NCBI RefSeq assembly: GCF_030269925.1
Contig: NC_085131.1
Span: 3,734,001 to 3,798,000, forward strand
Reading direction: 5' to 3'
Length of the DNA stretch: 64,000 nt
Source: Bombyx mori
Lineage: Eukaryota; Arthropoda; Insecta; Lepidoptera; Bombycidae
Below are positions 10,999 to 22,265 of this stretch, in pieces (position 1 is the first letter of the stretch; each line of letters starts with the position of its first letter). A program made the position numbers and the translations under genes. Under the pieces are notes generated by a model that saw only the letters and a list, made by a program, of their open reading frames with translations, searched no databases and was not told the DNA's origin.

Positions 10999-11438
10999 TA
11001 CTGGTGGTAGGACCTCTTGTGAGTCCGCGCGAGTAGGTACCACCACCCTGCCTATTTCTGCCGTGAAGCAGTAATGCGTTTCGGTTTGAAGGGCGGGGCA
11101 GCCGTTGTAACTATACTTGAGACCTTAAATTGTTTTTTTTCCTACCTATGCTGATATCCTTGAGAGGCTATTCCAGCTTCGCCCTAACGTTTGTAGGTGA
11201 GCTCACGGGGCTCAAACCGGAGAGTTGCTAACACTGACTCCAGCAAGAGCAGTGCTTCGCAGAATCTACAACCGGATCGGAAATGCGACCCACTGAGAAG
11301 ATGAGACCTTAACTGAGCTGACCTGAACTTATATATCAAGGTGGGCGGCGCATTTACGTTGTAGATGTTTATGGGCTCCAGTAACCACTTAACACCAGAT
11401 GGGCTGTGAGATCGTCCACCCATCTAAGCAATAAAAAT
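10999..11438 (+). mobile_element. SINE (Bm1-like) interrupted by a LINE fragment
   Basis: SINE sequence runs from TACTGGTGGTAGG to TGAGACCTTAA (11128) and resumes at 11302 through to AAGCAATAAAAA. The interruption is the LINE insert described separately. Removing it restores the SINE order apart from a short duplicated-looking patch (CTGAGCTGACCTGAAC). Confidence 0.88.
11129..11301 (-). mobile_element. LINE 3' end (BMC1-like) nested in a SINE, 11-bp TSD
   Basis: The target TGAGACCTTAA is duplicated at 11118-11128 and 11302-11312. The insert starts with the poly-T and breaks off inside the conserved hairpin (CCCACTGAGAAGA), the point of 5' truncation. Confidence 0.9.
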
Positions 11439-14400
11439 ATATTTATATATAATAAATCAGATAATAATAATATCTCTAACAATACGTGAAATTATTCAAG
11501 GAAACACCGCACGACAATAATAATTCTCCCATCGACATTGCAAATCATAACGCGATGCATATCGTATAACCGCTTAATTGAGTCGACTATTATCAAAGCC
11601 GGCAATCTGACTTTTGGACAATGATTGGTAAATCAGGAAAACGAATTATTGACTTTGTATTCCATTGGCAGTCACAAAACTCTTCTGAACGACATCCATA
11701 GAGTTACTATTCTAACTGGAGTGCTTACTTCGTTTGACATAAAAACTACAAATATACTTTATCTCTACTGCTTAAAGTTTATTTTTAAATAGCAAAAGAT
11801 GTAAGGAAAAACGGTCTGAAAAGAGAATGATTATTAAGTGGTGGTGTCCCTCTCGCACATTTTACAAACAAAAAGCAGTGTTGCTAGCTTAGAGGATTTT
11901 CCACAAAATCTCGTAATTTGGACCCCTGTCTTAGTTATCAAAAATGGCTTTTAGTGGTTAGTGGATTTTTTAGTAGCTTGGGCGTTGTTGAAAAGTATCT
12001 AAAAGGTTAAAATCAATCCACTTTTCAGGATTTTAAACATTTTATGACAATAAAATATCTAAATACATATTATTTAAACGATGTGACTTAAACTGAACTA
12101 GAAAATGTTGCTACAATTTAGAATTTCCATCAACGTCAAAAATTAAATTGGTTCAAAAGAAACGTACAAAGTTATGGTGAAATAAGTTTCTGATGATGAC
12201 AATTTATTAAAATAAATTATATAAGAAGTATTGATTATATGATATATATTGATTTTTAATAGAATATCATATATTAATAAAGCTCATTAACAAAAAAAAT
12301 ATTGTTCTATAATAATAAGAACTCTGTCTAATGGAAAATTTAATGGTAGGTACGTAGATTTCTGATGGTTTTCATGTTGAATTTGGTGGGAAGCCAGATT
12401 AATTGTTGGCATCACCGAAAAAGAGCCATGAATGGATTAAAAGAAAAATGGCGTCTATTTACGTTTGTAGTTCGAAGTTAAAAGGGCACTGTAACAGCTT
12501 GTGGCTTGTTTTTTTTCAAAAATCGTGAAAGTTTCCGTGTAATCATGGTGAACACTTGTATTGTAAAATGTAAGTGGTTGTAAGCGAGAATCCTCTCCAT
12601 TTTGTGGAATATCCTTCCATATGTCAGATTCATTGATAAATTTTTACTAGTGTGAGCATATATTTTTAAAATGTGAGATATTTTTTCTCATTATAATATT
12701 TAATACCATTTGTCTTGTAAATTGTACTTAATCTATGTCATATACTAAATTTGAAAAAACAATCGTGAAAACTATAATTTTGCAATGTATTTTTCATATT
12801 ATAAGAGCCATCACCTGGTATTTTTTGAACTTTTTTTATTGTATTGAATAGCGTCGCACGCAAGCATGTATATCATTTGCCTGACGTTAAGCGAACGAGG
12901 AGGATCTTCTAGTAAATATGACGTTGGAATTTCTGGAAAATGTCCTATATAAAGGTCAAACAAGAAGAATCAAGTACTCAAACGCAAGAAATAAAACATA
13001 CCCCGAGAAAAGCAAAATTACGACAACATGTTAAGGTATTGAAACAAAAACTTAAAAGTCGCGAAATAGTGATTGTAAATATAAAGTCGATTTTAGATTT
13101 ATTAAAGAAAAATGGCGATTTTTAATTGAATTGAAATTTAAATTGCGAAATTTTAATGATACTCATGGTCCACTTAGATATTGATTAAAATAAATTATGT
13201 ATTTCGTTGAAAAAAAAGAATTTACATACATAAAATAGAGGAAATTTTATATTATAAGACTACAGAAAATTAACTGAACTTAATAATAATAATATAACCA
13301 ATATTTTGTAAATAGAGATCAAGTACTATGTGTATTGTGTTATGTGTATTGACTTGTCATTTAAGAATTATTTAATTGTCTATATATAACAAATAAATGA
13401 ATTTCAGTTCATTTCATTTTATTACCCATTGTGTTTTATTTCCTAAAATGTAACTAGTAGACTTAATATACACGTGTCATGAAAATAGCACAGAAGTAAA
13501 AATACAAGCAATTTTAAATCAATTGAAGATGTGAATGTAGGAAAGAGCACCCGATACGCGCAGACCATGTGTGTTGCAGTGTCTCACTCAGTGTGTCAAA
13601 TATTAATTTGCACGGCCCACTTAGCCAGTACATTAAAGTAGGAATTGCGTAATTAAGTTCAACATAATATTTAAGTCGCGGTTGAGTATTCGGACGTTAA
13701 ACATGAGTTTGAGGAAGTTTAAGTAATAGAACTGAGGTAATGTTGTTTGTAATAAAACTCAGTGCTAGATTTTCGACAACGCAGCAATTTCCAAAAAAAA
13801 CCGTCGAAAAAAAGTCACTATGACGACGAAGCAATGTTTAGAATTGAATTTACATAAATAAACTGTTGCAAGCACGTGTTTTGTATTTACATAGGGCTAC
13901 ACAGAATTACTTAAGGTAAATTCAAAACAGATGCATGTGTATAATTTTGTCCTATAAATAAATTTTATATGGTCACCACATTAGACAAGGACACCGCGAC
14001 CAAAAAGTATTCTCTTTCGAGACCGATTTCTCGGCATTAGACAGCACTCCAGTTGTAGGTACTTATTAACTCCATGACGACATCTTAGATAAATAACAGG
14101 TTAAGTATTAACCTTTATTTAATGCAGGTTTTGAACCGTATTCTTTGAAGGAGACGATTATATTCCAATCAATCTGTATTGACATATCAATAACATTTTT
14201 TTGTCCAAATGCACAGATTGCCACCTTTGATAATAGACGACTCAATTGTTCTTCAACTAGTCTCCCGGCTAATTCGTAACAAATGCATTAAAACAACTTG
14301 AAATTTCCCAATCTTTTGTATCTATTTGAATGAGAGAGCGAGAGAGAAAGAGGAAAAAAAAAAACAAAGAGTTTATTACTCATTCGCATTGTCAGAATGC

Positions 14401-14630
14401 ACCCTGTAATTCGAAGCGAGTTACCGTCCCGTCTGTTCGCGTCTCTATCTTTTTTCCTTGAGCCAAACAGAGATGCGTATAGGATGAGTTTATCTCGCGA
14501 AAAAAATTCGATGTCCGTTCCTATTCTTTTGTTTAGGTAATGTTGAAAAAAATTCTTAGCTGTTGTCGACTTTACGATGAACGTTAAATTCCATTGCTGT
14601 CCCTAAGAAATGTTCTTCTTTTAATTTTAA
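11439..14630. other. Gene-free AT-rich stretch with one coding remnant
   Basis: No gene was recognised. Positions 12350-13130 may hold decayed THAP-type transposase sequence (see the next entry). The rest, including 13130-14630, looks unique and AT-rich, without recognisable exons. Confidence 0.35.
12940..13125 (+). pseudogene. Possible THAP/P-element-type transposase remnant
   Basis: A 61-codon frame reads EESSTQTQ, then TPRKAKLRQHVKVLKQKL, then IKSILDLLKKNGDF. A TQT motif, then a TPRK..LR basic segment, then a leucine-periodic coiled coil is the arrangement found between the THAP zinc finger and the catalytic region of THAP9/P-element-like proteins. No intact THAP finger and no catalytic domain were found nearby. 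The alternative is a chance Lys-rich frame. Confidence 0.3.
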
Positions 14631-15047
14631 CTAGAGGTCCCGCAGTAGTCGAAATTCGACTATAATTACTTGGAATTGTAAGTTTGTACACTATTATGAT
14701 TGTATTTTATACTTCTATAATCACAAATTTCGCCAAGACTACACTATAAAAAATATTAACAAAGACAAACAATATTTAATCTCAATTTGACAACAGAAGT
14801 CAAGAACAAAAGTTTGACAATAAATAGTATGCATGCGTGTGTGCGTCAAATACATGGTATGTAGTGTGTGTAATGTTTTCTTTATTGATTTAATGTATCT
14901 TTTATGCATTATTTTAAAAAAATATTATGCATTGTGCACTTCTTCTCTATAGTCTCTATAAGTGTGGAAAATTTCATACTCCTCCGTCCTCGCAATTTTC
15001 GTAAAAAGGGATACAAAGTTTTTGCTTCACGTATTAATATATAGAGA
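14631..15047 (-). mobile_element. Non-autonomous Helitron-like element
   Basis: Read on the minus strand it begins TCTCTATATATTAATACG, directly after an A, and ends CTAG, directly before a T. This is the TC...CTRR structure with A|T target site that is typical of Helitrons. An 8-bp-stem palindrome (TAGTCGAA/TTCGACTA) lies 15-20 nt before the CTAG end, where Helitrons carry a hairpin. The 417-bp interior is non-coding, so it would depend on a helicase supplied elsewhere. Confidence 0.72.
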
Positions 15048-15049
15048 TT

Positions 15050-15222
15050 CCTACGACAAAGCAGTAACCCGATCTGTAATGAAGAGCGGGGCAGCCGGTT
15101 TGTACCATAGGACTGAGAACTCATTACTCAAGTTGGGTGACGACGGCATTGACCGGATCCGGTAACCACTTAACAACAATTGGGCCGTCAGCTTGTTCAC
15201 GCATCGCAGCAATAAAAACATA
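15050..15222 (+). repeat. Old, decayed SINE copy (Bm1-related)
   Basis: Landmarks AAGCAGTAACCCG, AGCGGGGCAGCCGG, GGTAACCACTTAACAAC and TTGGGCCGTCAGC are in order. About a quarter of positions look substituted by eye. Confidence 0.6.
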
Positions 15223-15283
15223 TAATGGTAGGATTTCAATCTTAATAGGTTTCATGTCACTAGAGGGCTACGTATGATCACAA

Positions 15284-15460
15284 CAAATCTAATTAATGCG
15301 AATTATTTAACGTTCTCGATAGCGTCAAAGTTAACTCAAATTTGTATGGAGTTGGAACGTTTTCCTACGTTTGTCGCTAGGGGCGCTGTTCCAACTGCAT
15401 ACAAATTTGAAGTTAACTTTTACGTTATCGAGAACGTTAAAAAACTCGCACTAAGCACAC
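15284..15460. mobile_element. Foldback MITE 'family C', left end decayed
   Basis: The two halves form a long inverted repeat: AACGTTCTCGATAGCG on the left and CGTTATCGAGAACGTT on the right, plus an inner CAAATTTGTATGGAGTTGGAACG / GTTCCAACTGCATACAAATTTG arm. The right terminus CTCGCACTAAGCACAC matches the copies at 20782 and 27446; the left terminus is mutated. Confidence 0.8.
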
Positions 15461-15574
15461 TAAACTCATAGAGATGATCGTATGAATGGCACTACCAAAT
15501 CTGTGACCAAAAAATCTCCTTTAAAATCTCCTAAAGAATACGAAGTCTGGGCTAGAGGTTGAAGTCTATAATGA

Positions 15575-16022
15575 TTTTTTTTATTGCTTAGATGGGTGGA
15601 CGAGTTCACAGCCCACCCGGTTTTAAGTGGTTACTGGAGCCCATAGACATCTACAACGTAAATGCGTCGCTCACCCTGAGATATAAGTTCCAAGGTCTCA
15701 GTATAGTTACAACGGCTGCCCCACCCTTCAAGCCGAAACGCATTACTGCTTCACGGCAGAAATAGGCAGAGCGGTGGCACCCACCCGTGCGGACTCAAGA
15801 GAGGTCCTACCACCAGTAATTACGCAAATTATAATTTTGCGGGTTTGATTTTGATTACACGATGTTATTCCTTCACCGTGGAAGTCAATCGTGAACATTT
15901 GTTGAGTACGTATTATATTTCATTAGGAAAATTGGCGTTCGATCGGCCTAGGGTTCGAACACCGGTGCATCGCTCAACACGAATGCACCAGTCGTCTTAT
16001 CCTTTAGGCCCCGACGATTTGA
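15575..16022 (-). mobile_element. SINE (Bm1-like), full length with tRNA-like head
   Basis: The A-tail is at 15575 and the tRNA-derived head at the right end, where the minus strand reads GGCCTAAAGGATAAGACG (box A region) and GTTCGAACCC-like bases (box B). It is one of four copies in the window that retain the Pol III promoter head. Confidence 0.85.
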
Positions 16023-16585
16023 TGAATATATATTATGAACTGTATAACAGACCCAATTAGTTTCCAGTATACAGTATCCACAGTACAGTAAAGCAATGGA
16101 ACGATACAATTGTGCGAAGAATAAGTCGTTCATTCACCAGAAAAACCAGATAGATGCGAAATGGATGTGCCGAAAAAATAACACGTGACTCATTACGTTT
16201 TGTTGTTAAATTTAGCGTTACATCACGAAACTTAAAATTTGATTATAATTAAAATACCCATTAACAACAGCAATAATAATAACAACAAAAGATTTAAATA
16301 TAGGAAGAACATGCGAAAATATATGTTTAAGTTAAGTTTTAAATTCAAACGCCAATAAACCTGATACTGATAAACTGTCATTATACTCGTACATAGGAGT
16401 TAAAGAAAACCATAAAATAAGTAGATAAAACGTCCACATTAAATCGTAAAATAATTATCGTAATTAACTAAATAGTATAATTATAATTTAAACAAGAAAA
16501 TCAACAAGATAGTTACATTAATGGGGATCATTAGCTATGAAATATCGTATGGTTATCATTTCGATGTTTCTTTCCTCAGCCTGCG

Positions 16586-16930
16586 TTGAAAATAATTACG
16601 TCAATAATTTCATACGAAATTGGAATAGCGTTGATTTACCAGCATTATTTCTCTCTCACTTCTATTTGTTGCCGAGCTATGGATGTTTTTAGTAAAAAAT
16701 TATTTAACTATATAGGCAAACTTAAAGGCAAAGGTGACAAAGATGCTAATTTTATCCATCGATCTAAAATCTACGATCTAGGATCGATTATTTTATCAAC
16801 TACCGTCCTTGTTGGACCTAGCTTAGTGTACTACAAATCCGTACAGATGGACTATACCGGTCTACCTAAATATTCCTGCAAGGAACGAAGAAAACACTCA
16901 CACCGGTCGAAAATTAGCATAGATTTCTAA
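16586..16930 (+). CDS. Unrecognised ORF, possible terminal exon
   Basis: A 114-codon frame opens just after a plausible acceptor (TTTCTTTCCTCAG at about 16567-16579) and ends at TAA before a LINE copy. It encodes two hydrophobic stretches (IISYEIGIALIYQHYFSL and LGSIILSTTVLVGPSLVYY) separated by a Lys-rich, polar region. I recognise no domain. The sequence is unique in the window and shows no repeat features, so it could be the last exon of a membrane protein gene lying to the left. No preceding exon was identified, and chance is a real alternative. Confidence 0.25.
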   Translation: MKIITSIISYEIGIALIYQHYFSLTSICCRAMDVFSKKLFNYIGKLKGKGDKDANFIHRSKIYDLGSIILSTTVLVGPSLVYYKSVQMDYTGLPKYSCKERRKHSHRSKISIDF

Positions 16931-16945
16931 TGAAATTCAAACTCC

Positions 16946-17420
16946 CTTTTTTTCCTACCTATGCTGATAGCCTTGAGAGGCAATTTCAGCTTCTCCTTGA
17001 CGTGTAGGTGAGCTCCGGGGCTCAAATCGGAGTGTTGCGAACACTAGCCCTAGCAAGAGCAGTGCTTCGCAAAATCTAACACCGGATCGGAAACGGGACC
17101 CACTGAGAAGATCCGCCGAGAAACTCAGTGGGCTGTGTCTATGGGTTAATTCACTCGTCGCAAGCGACGGGTTCAACGAGGACGGTGACCGGTGCTTGTG
17201 GTACCTAAAAGCACCATTAATAGATCGGGAGGATCCGTAATGACGTGTTTAGGGTAACGTTGACTGTTTACGATTCGGTCCACAGGATCGGGTATGTAAT
17301 TTCCAGCGGCCACGACAAGAGGGTTTTCATATCGTGCCGCCTTCTCGAAGTGGATTCAAACTCCGACATTACGTTCCAAGACAGACATGTACATTCACGT
17401 TGTAGCGTCAGCCAGCTTCG
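16946..17420 (-). repeat. LINE 3' end (BMC1-like), longest copy of this family
   Basis: Beyond the usual 280-bp tail, this copy continues into sequence parallel to the ORF2 3' end of the intact LINE at 39840-39990 (GGATCCGTAATGACGTGTTTAGGG..., then CGGCCACGACAAGAGG... and CTTCTCGAAGTGGATTC). It therefore shows that the common short repeats of this type are truncated ends of a jockey-related LINE rather than SINEs. Confidence 0.8.
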
Positions 17421-18499
17421 ACTACGTAAGCCAATAATGCAACTATGTATGTATATAAAAAAAATTGTCGCGAGCTCAAATACACAGGCGAAGAAAACAA
17501 ATAAAGATCTAATGATTTTGAACCAGTGCGGGACAATTAAACAATCATAAAAACATGAAAAGAAATGCTAAAATTACTTAAAAAGAAACATGTACTGACT
17601 TCCCATCTTGCATCGTGTTCCTCAGTGCTGACGATTGTGACTTTGTGAAGCACTTTTGATCGGAATATGTTCCCCCATTAATTCCTGTCCTCTACGAAGT
17701 GGATAGCAACACTGATGTTGCAGTCCAATGTCGTCTTAATTTAATGAGAGATGCCGACTTAAGCAAACTCAAAGTCGGATTCATGTTGAGATGTCCGCAA
17801 CGCGAATGATACCATGAAAATGCTTAAACACAATTGTCATCGAATATACATATCAGCGAGGTGTTTTCTTTTACTTTTTTTTAAATATTATCGTTTTTAT
17901 TTTTTTTGTCCGGCAGAACTATATAATAAGACGTTGAATTTTCCAACGTTTCTCTTGAAAAATTAAATAATTTGCATATGTGACGTTATCGCACCGTGTA
18001 TGTGCGATATGTCGAAATATGACGACGCAACTCTGCCGCCGCTCGGCTTCAAAAATGAAGTCAGAATCGCTCGGAACTTAAAACACAACAACAACAAATA
18101 AATACAGTCATAGTATTCTCTGAAACGGATGTTAAGTTGAAAAGATTTTGCGAATCGTTGAACCAAAAAAAACAATACAAAAAAAAAAACTTCATTTCCT
18201 TTATTACGCGTGTTAGATATTATATAGATACAATATATATTAATTGAATAATTAGCTAGTTATGTTTAATGGCATCTAATATTATTGTTGTTAACTTGTA
18301 TCTCGATTTATCCACGCAGTCCGCATAGAAACGGTTGTGCTGGGTTGGTACGCGTTGCAACGCGGATGGTATGCGCAGGTAATAAGTTTTACGGATCTTT
18401 GGAATTGATTACGTCACTGAACACGATCGCGTGGAAAGAAAAAAAAGTGAGTTATTAAAATGTTAGTAAGAGACTCTAGGTGTTTTTATCATAGGTTCT
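17421..18499. other. Gene-free stretch
   Basis: AT-rich, with no exon or window repeat recognised. Short GC-richer islands occur at 18010-18060 and 18300-18370. Confidence 0.35.
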
Positions 18500-18735
18500 T
18501 ACTGATGGTAGGACCTCTTGTGAGTCCGCGCGGGCCACCCTGCCTATTTTTGCCGTGAAGCAGTAATGCGTTTCGGTTTGAAGGGTGGGGCAACCGTTGT
18601 AACTATACTTGAGACCTTAGAAATTAGATCTCAAGGTGGGTGGCGCATTTACTTTGTAGATGTCTATGGGCTCCAGTAACCACTTAACATCAGGTGGGCT
18701 GTAAGCTCGTCCACCCATTTAAGCAATAAAAAAAA
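18500..18735 (+). repeat. SINE (Bm1-like), 5'-truncated
   Basis: The copy starts TACTGATGGTAGG. It has lost the GTAGGTACCACCA block (CGCGCGGGCCACCCTG) but is otherwise close to the full-length copy. Confidence 0.85.
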
Positions 18736-18744
18736 GGTCGTAAT

Positions 18745-18960
18745 GCAAGCCTACGTGGTTAGATTCCACCACCATCTCTTTTGCGTCAAGAAGCAGTCAT
18801 CAGGTCAGGTTGAAAGATAGAACAGCCACTCCACAAAGGGGACTTACATCTAATATCTCAAGGTAGGTAGGTGGCGGCGTTCCCATTGTGACATCTGTGA
18901 ACTCAGATGACCGCTTAATATCATCTGGGCCGAGAGCACTTCTACAGAAAAACAATAACC
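18745..18960 (+). repeat. Old, decayed SINE copy (Bm1-related)
   Basis: It lies immediately downstream of a young copy in the same orientation. Landmarks in order: GATTCCACCACCATCTCTTTTGCGTC, AAGAAGCAGTCAT, GAACAGCCACTCC, ATCTCAAGGTAGG and CTTAATATCATCTGGGCCG. It probably represents an older subfamily. Confidence 0.6.
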
Positions 18961-19139
18961 TTTCCCATCTCCTGATTAACTAATTATTATCATTGACATT
19001 AAGCTGTTATTCTTCGACACCTAATTCACAATGGCCTCCCGGAGAGAAACATTTGACTATGAAGGTATTATTTTGTGCTAATAGTTATTAAAATTAAGTA
19101 TCCAATCCATCTTATTTTGCAAATTGAATAACGGAATAA

Positions 19140-19295
19140 TCTTATCAAATTAGTGTATTGTCATCGGTCCTTTATCTATCCTCGATAAATCTACAAAGTT
19201 TGAATGAAATCTGGCCGTTTAAAGTTGGTCAAAATCGCGTCTAAAGGAATCCGTTACAAACATACATACAAGTGAAGCTAATATAAAGCGTGTAA
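19140..19295 (+). repeat. Dispersed repeat (TATTGTCATCGGTCCTT type)
   Basis: The GTATTGTCATCGGTCCTT motif recurs near 20150-20165 and, inverted, near 23080-23100. A GCGTCTAAAGGAATCCGTTAC tail follows here. It appears to be a moderately repeated element end; the class is unknown. Confidence 0.45.
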
Positions 19296-19592
19296 AAAAA
19301 AACACGCTTGCGGTCAAACTTGAACAGCTACGATAAGTTTGAAGAGGCGGGAAAGTACGCGGGCGCAACTAACTACTCACAATGTTTTTTAGTAATTCAT
19401 AAATACATTATATTTATCCTTATTGCCTCACTGGAGACTCAATGATTGCGATCCGATCATAACAAACATAAGCCAAAACGCATGAAGATCTATATGAATT
19501 TTATATGTAACATGTTCTGTTTTATTGTTATAATGAAATACAGGACTTTTCTTTTATCTTCAAATGTATGTCATTCATAGACTTTACTAGAC

Positions 19593-19837
19593 TACTGGTG
19601 GTAGGACGGCTTGGGAGTCCGCACGGGTAGGTACCACCATTCTGGCTATTTCTGCCGTGAAACAGTAACGCGTTTTGGTTTGAAGGGTGGAGCAGCCGAT
19701 GTACTATAAAAACTGAGACCTTAGAACTCGTGCCTGAAGGTGGGTGGGGCATTTACATTGTAGATGTCTATGGACACCTAATAAATACCAGACGGGCCGT
19801 GAGTTCGTCCATCCATTTAAGTAATAAAAAAATAAAA
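19593..19837 (+). repeat. SINE (Bm1-like), 5'-truncated
   Basis: ACTGGTGGTAGGACGGCTTGGGAGTCC through TAAGTAATAAAAAA. More diverged than the copy at 18500. Confidence 0.8.
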
Positions 19838-20631
19838 ACGGCTATTCTCATTTCGATGAAATTGTCAAAAGACCTTCAGATTAACCTAGCGGATGATTAT
19901 GTGATGTTTGGTAGAGATCGGCTCAAAGTTAAATCAAAGATTGGCAAACAAAGCAGGCCCGGTTTGACTAGTTTAAACAGTCAAGCCACTAAACAAAACA
20001 AATAAGTATACTTGTAGTTGCATGTAGTTTAAAAAGTTAAAACACATTTAAATAGTACCACGAATTAACAATTAATGTCATCTTTTTTTTATTCTGTTGA
20101 TACTGGTCAATATATTATTAAAGCGAAGATATAAAATTATTGTATTGTCATCGGTCCTTGACGCGTGACCACAGAGAAACAGAGAACCCTAAAAATACAT
20201 TATATCTAATATGTAAAATTAAAAATAAACGTAAAGTTCAAAACCTGAAATAGTTTCTATTCTACAAAATTATTATTAATTTTGGTACATAATAATTAAT
20301 GAGCTATGTTAATTCACCATTTGGATGGCAGTGTACGCATAACGCGTCACGTAACACATTAGTGTGAGCGAGACAGAGGATCACGTAGGTACCATCGCCG
20401 ACATTGAGACACAGGACAGAATTAAACAGTACAGCAACTCGAGATGCGATAGTGCTGAGCATTCCTGATAAGATAAATATGGATTTTATCATTGTTATCG
20501 AATTGCACCCACTGTATAACGATCGAAAATCAGCTGATTTGCGCGGTCAACGGCCTCAAGAGACGCGGTGACAGAATCCGCTAGCTGATTCCGCTTTAGA
20601 CTATGGGCTCACGTGATATAAATCACAATTA

Positions 20632-21000
20632 CCTTTTTCTCTCTCTACCTGATCGCTAGTAGCCAAGGGGCTATTCCAGCTACTTAAAGACCGGTAAATT
20701 AGCTCGCGGAGTCAGCCTTATGAAATTTGCTGACAGTGGCCATAGTGAGAGCAGTGATGCGCTGAATCCACCCCCGGATCGGTGTGCTTACTGCGACTTT
20801 TTTAACGTTCTCGTAGCGTAAAAGTTAACTCAAACTTGTATGGAATTGGAACGTTTGCCTGCGTTTGCCGCTGAGGTGCTGTTTCAACTGCATTCAAATT
20901 TGAGTTAACTTTTACGCTATCGAGAACGTTAAAAAACTCGCACTAAGCACACGAATCGCGACCCTACTATGAAATTCCGTGGGCAGTGTCTATAGGAGCA
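20632..21000 (-). repeat. LINE 3' end (BMC1-like) split by a foldback MITE
   Basis: LINE sequence 20632-20781 stops at CCCCCGGATCG and continues at 20953 with GAATCGCGACCC, exactly the order expected without the insert. Confidence 0.75.
20782..20952. mobile_element. Foldback MITE 'family C', complete, 171 bp
   Basis: The ends are GTGTGCTTACTGCGAC and CTCGCACTAAGCACAC. The arms pair along most of the element. The host LINE supplies the empty-site sequence, and comparison shows no evident target-site duplication. Confidence 0.85.
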
Positions 21001-21544
21001 CGTTGAATTTTTTTGATAAAAGTTGCTTCTATCACTCTCTGGTTAATCGACTATCAGTCTTATAGCAACGGTTACGATGGCAACTTTTGTTACGCGATGA
21101 TTGATTGATTTTGCATTCTGGGTAGGATTTATGTCAAACAAGTGCCTAAATTACAAAATTAGACTCTGTGCAGTATTTAAAGTAGGTATGTATCGGACAT
21201 AATATAATGACGGGTATTTTTCACTTTTATGCCTCTGAATAATAATAGCCAAAGAGAATAGAGCTCAGTACCCTTTTCTCCAATGCGCTTCAACCTATTA
21301 TAATGTTTTGTCTTGTAGGTACTTTAAATCAGAGCTATTCATAACTTTTAGTGTTACATTTTATGTGTTCAATTAAAAAACATTTTGTTTCCCTTTTTAT
21401 ATAATAGGTTGACAAAAAGAAATGTTAATTACAAAATAAATAAGGAAACGTGAATTCATAAAATGAATCTAAGCCTTGAGGTGTCAGTGATTAAATTTCG
21501 ATAGCCGGGCCAAAAAAGAATGCAACAAGTTAGTAGCCTTGTAG

Positions 21545-21811
21545 TTCCGGTCATCGTTCTCGTCGAACCCATCGCTTGCGACGAAGGGCTCGACGAGTAA
21601 ATTAACCCTCAGACACAGCCCCCTGAGTTTCTCGCTGGATCTTCTCAGTGGGTCGCGTTTCCGATCCGGTGGTTGATTCTGCGAAGCACGGCTCTTGCTA
21701 GGGTTCGTGTTAGCAACGTCGTCAGATTTGAGCCCCCCGAGAGCTCACCTACTAGTTAAGGTTACGCTAAAATAGCCTCTCAAGGCTATCAGTTAGGAAA
21801 GAAAAAAAATT
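21545..21811 (+). repeat. LINE 3' end (BMC1-like)
   Basis: From CCGGTCATCGTTCTCGTCG, through the hairpin at 21619-21653, to AGGAAAGAAAAAAA. One of the better preserved short copies. Confidence 0.85.
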
Positions 21812-21959
21812 GTGGTTAAATTTTTTTTCATTTTTAAAAGCACAGCTATTCCAAGTATGACCGAACCAAACACAGTCGAGATGTATGTAAAATGTATCGT
21901 ACAAATACGAGTGCATCAACACCAGTAGCGGACGATAAGCGAAGTTCCAATTTCACATA

Positions 21960-22265
21960 TTAACAACACTTAACGCCGCGCCATGCGAAGGTTGCAGGGT
22001 AGGGCGTGCATTATCTGTGCGCCGGCCGTCGTCTGGCCTCGGCGCCATTCGCGACCGCGCGCGATAACAATTACAAAGAAAACTTATTGTGTTGTTTACT
22101 CGAAACACAACACGATCTATTTTCGACCTTACTGCTTCAGTTTAATGAGAGAGAAGAGCGCGCCGCCGATGGACCATCCCCGAATGTCCCTTTTTTTATG
22201 TGCCAACCATCCATCGGCTTTTGATGATTTCGGGAAACGGTTTGTAGAGGTAGGTGAATGTTAAT
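21960..22265. other. GC-rich island, unassigned
   Basis: CpG-dense sequence around 21975-22065 and 22150-22175. A 93-codon plus-strand frame (21983-22264) starts with an ATG at the island but has no recognisable domain and low-complexity basic composition. It may be a regulatory element or a non-coding exon; there is no decisive evidence. Confidence 0.3.
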
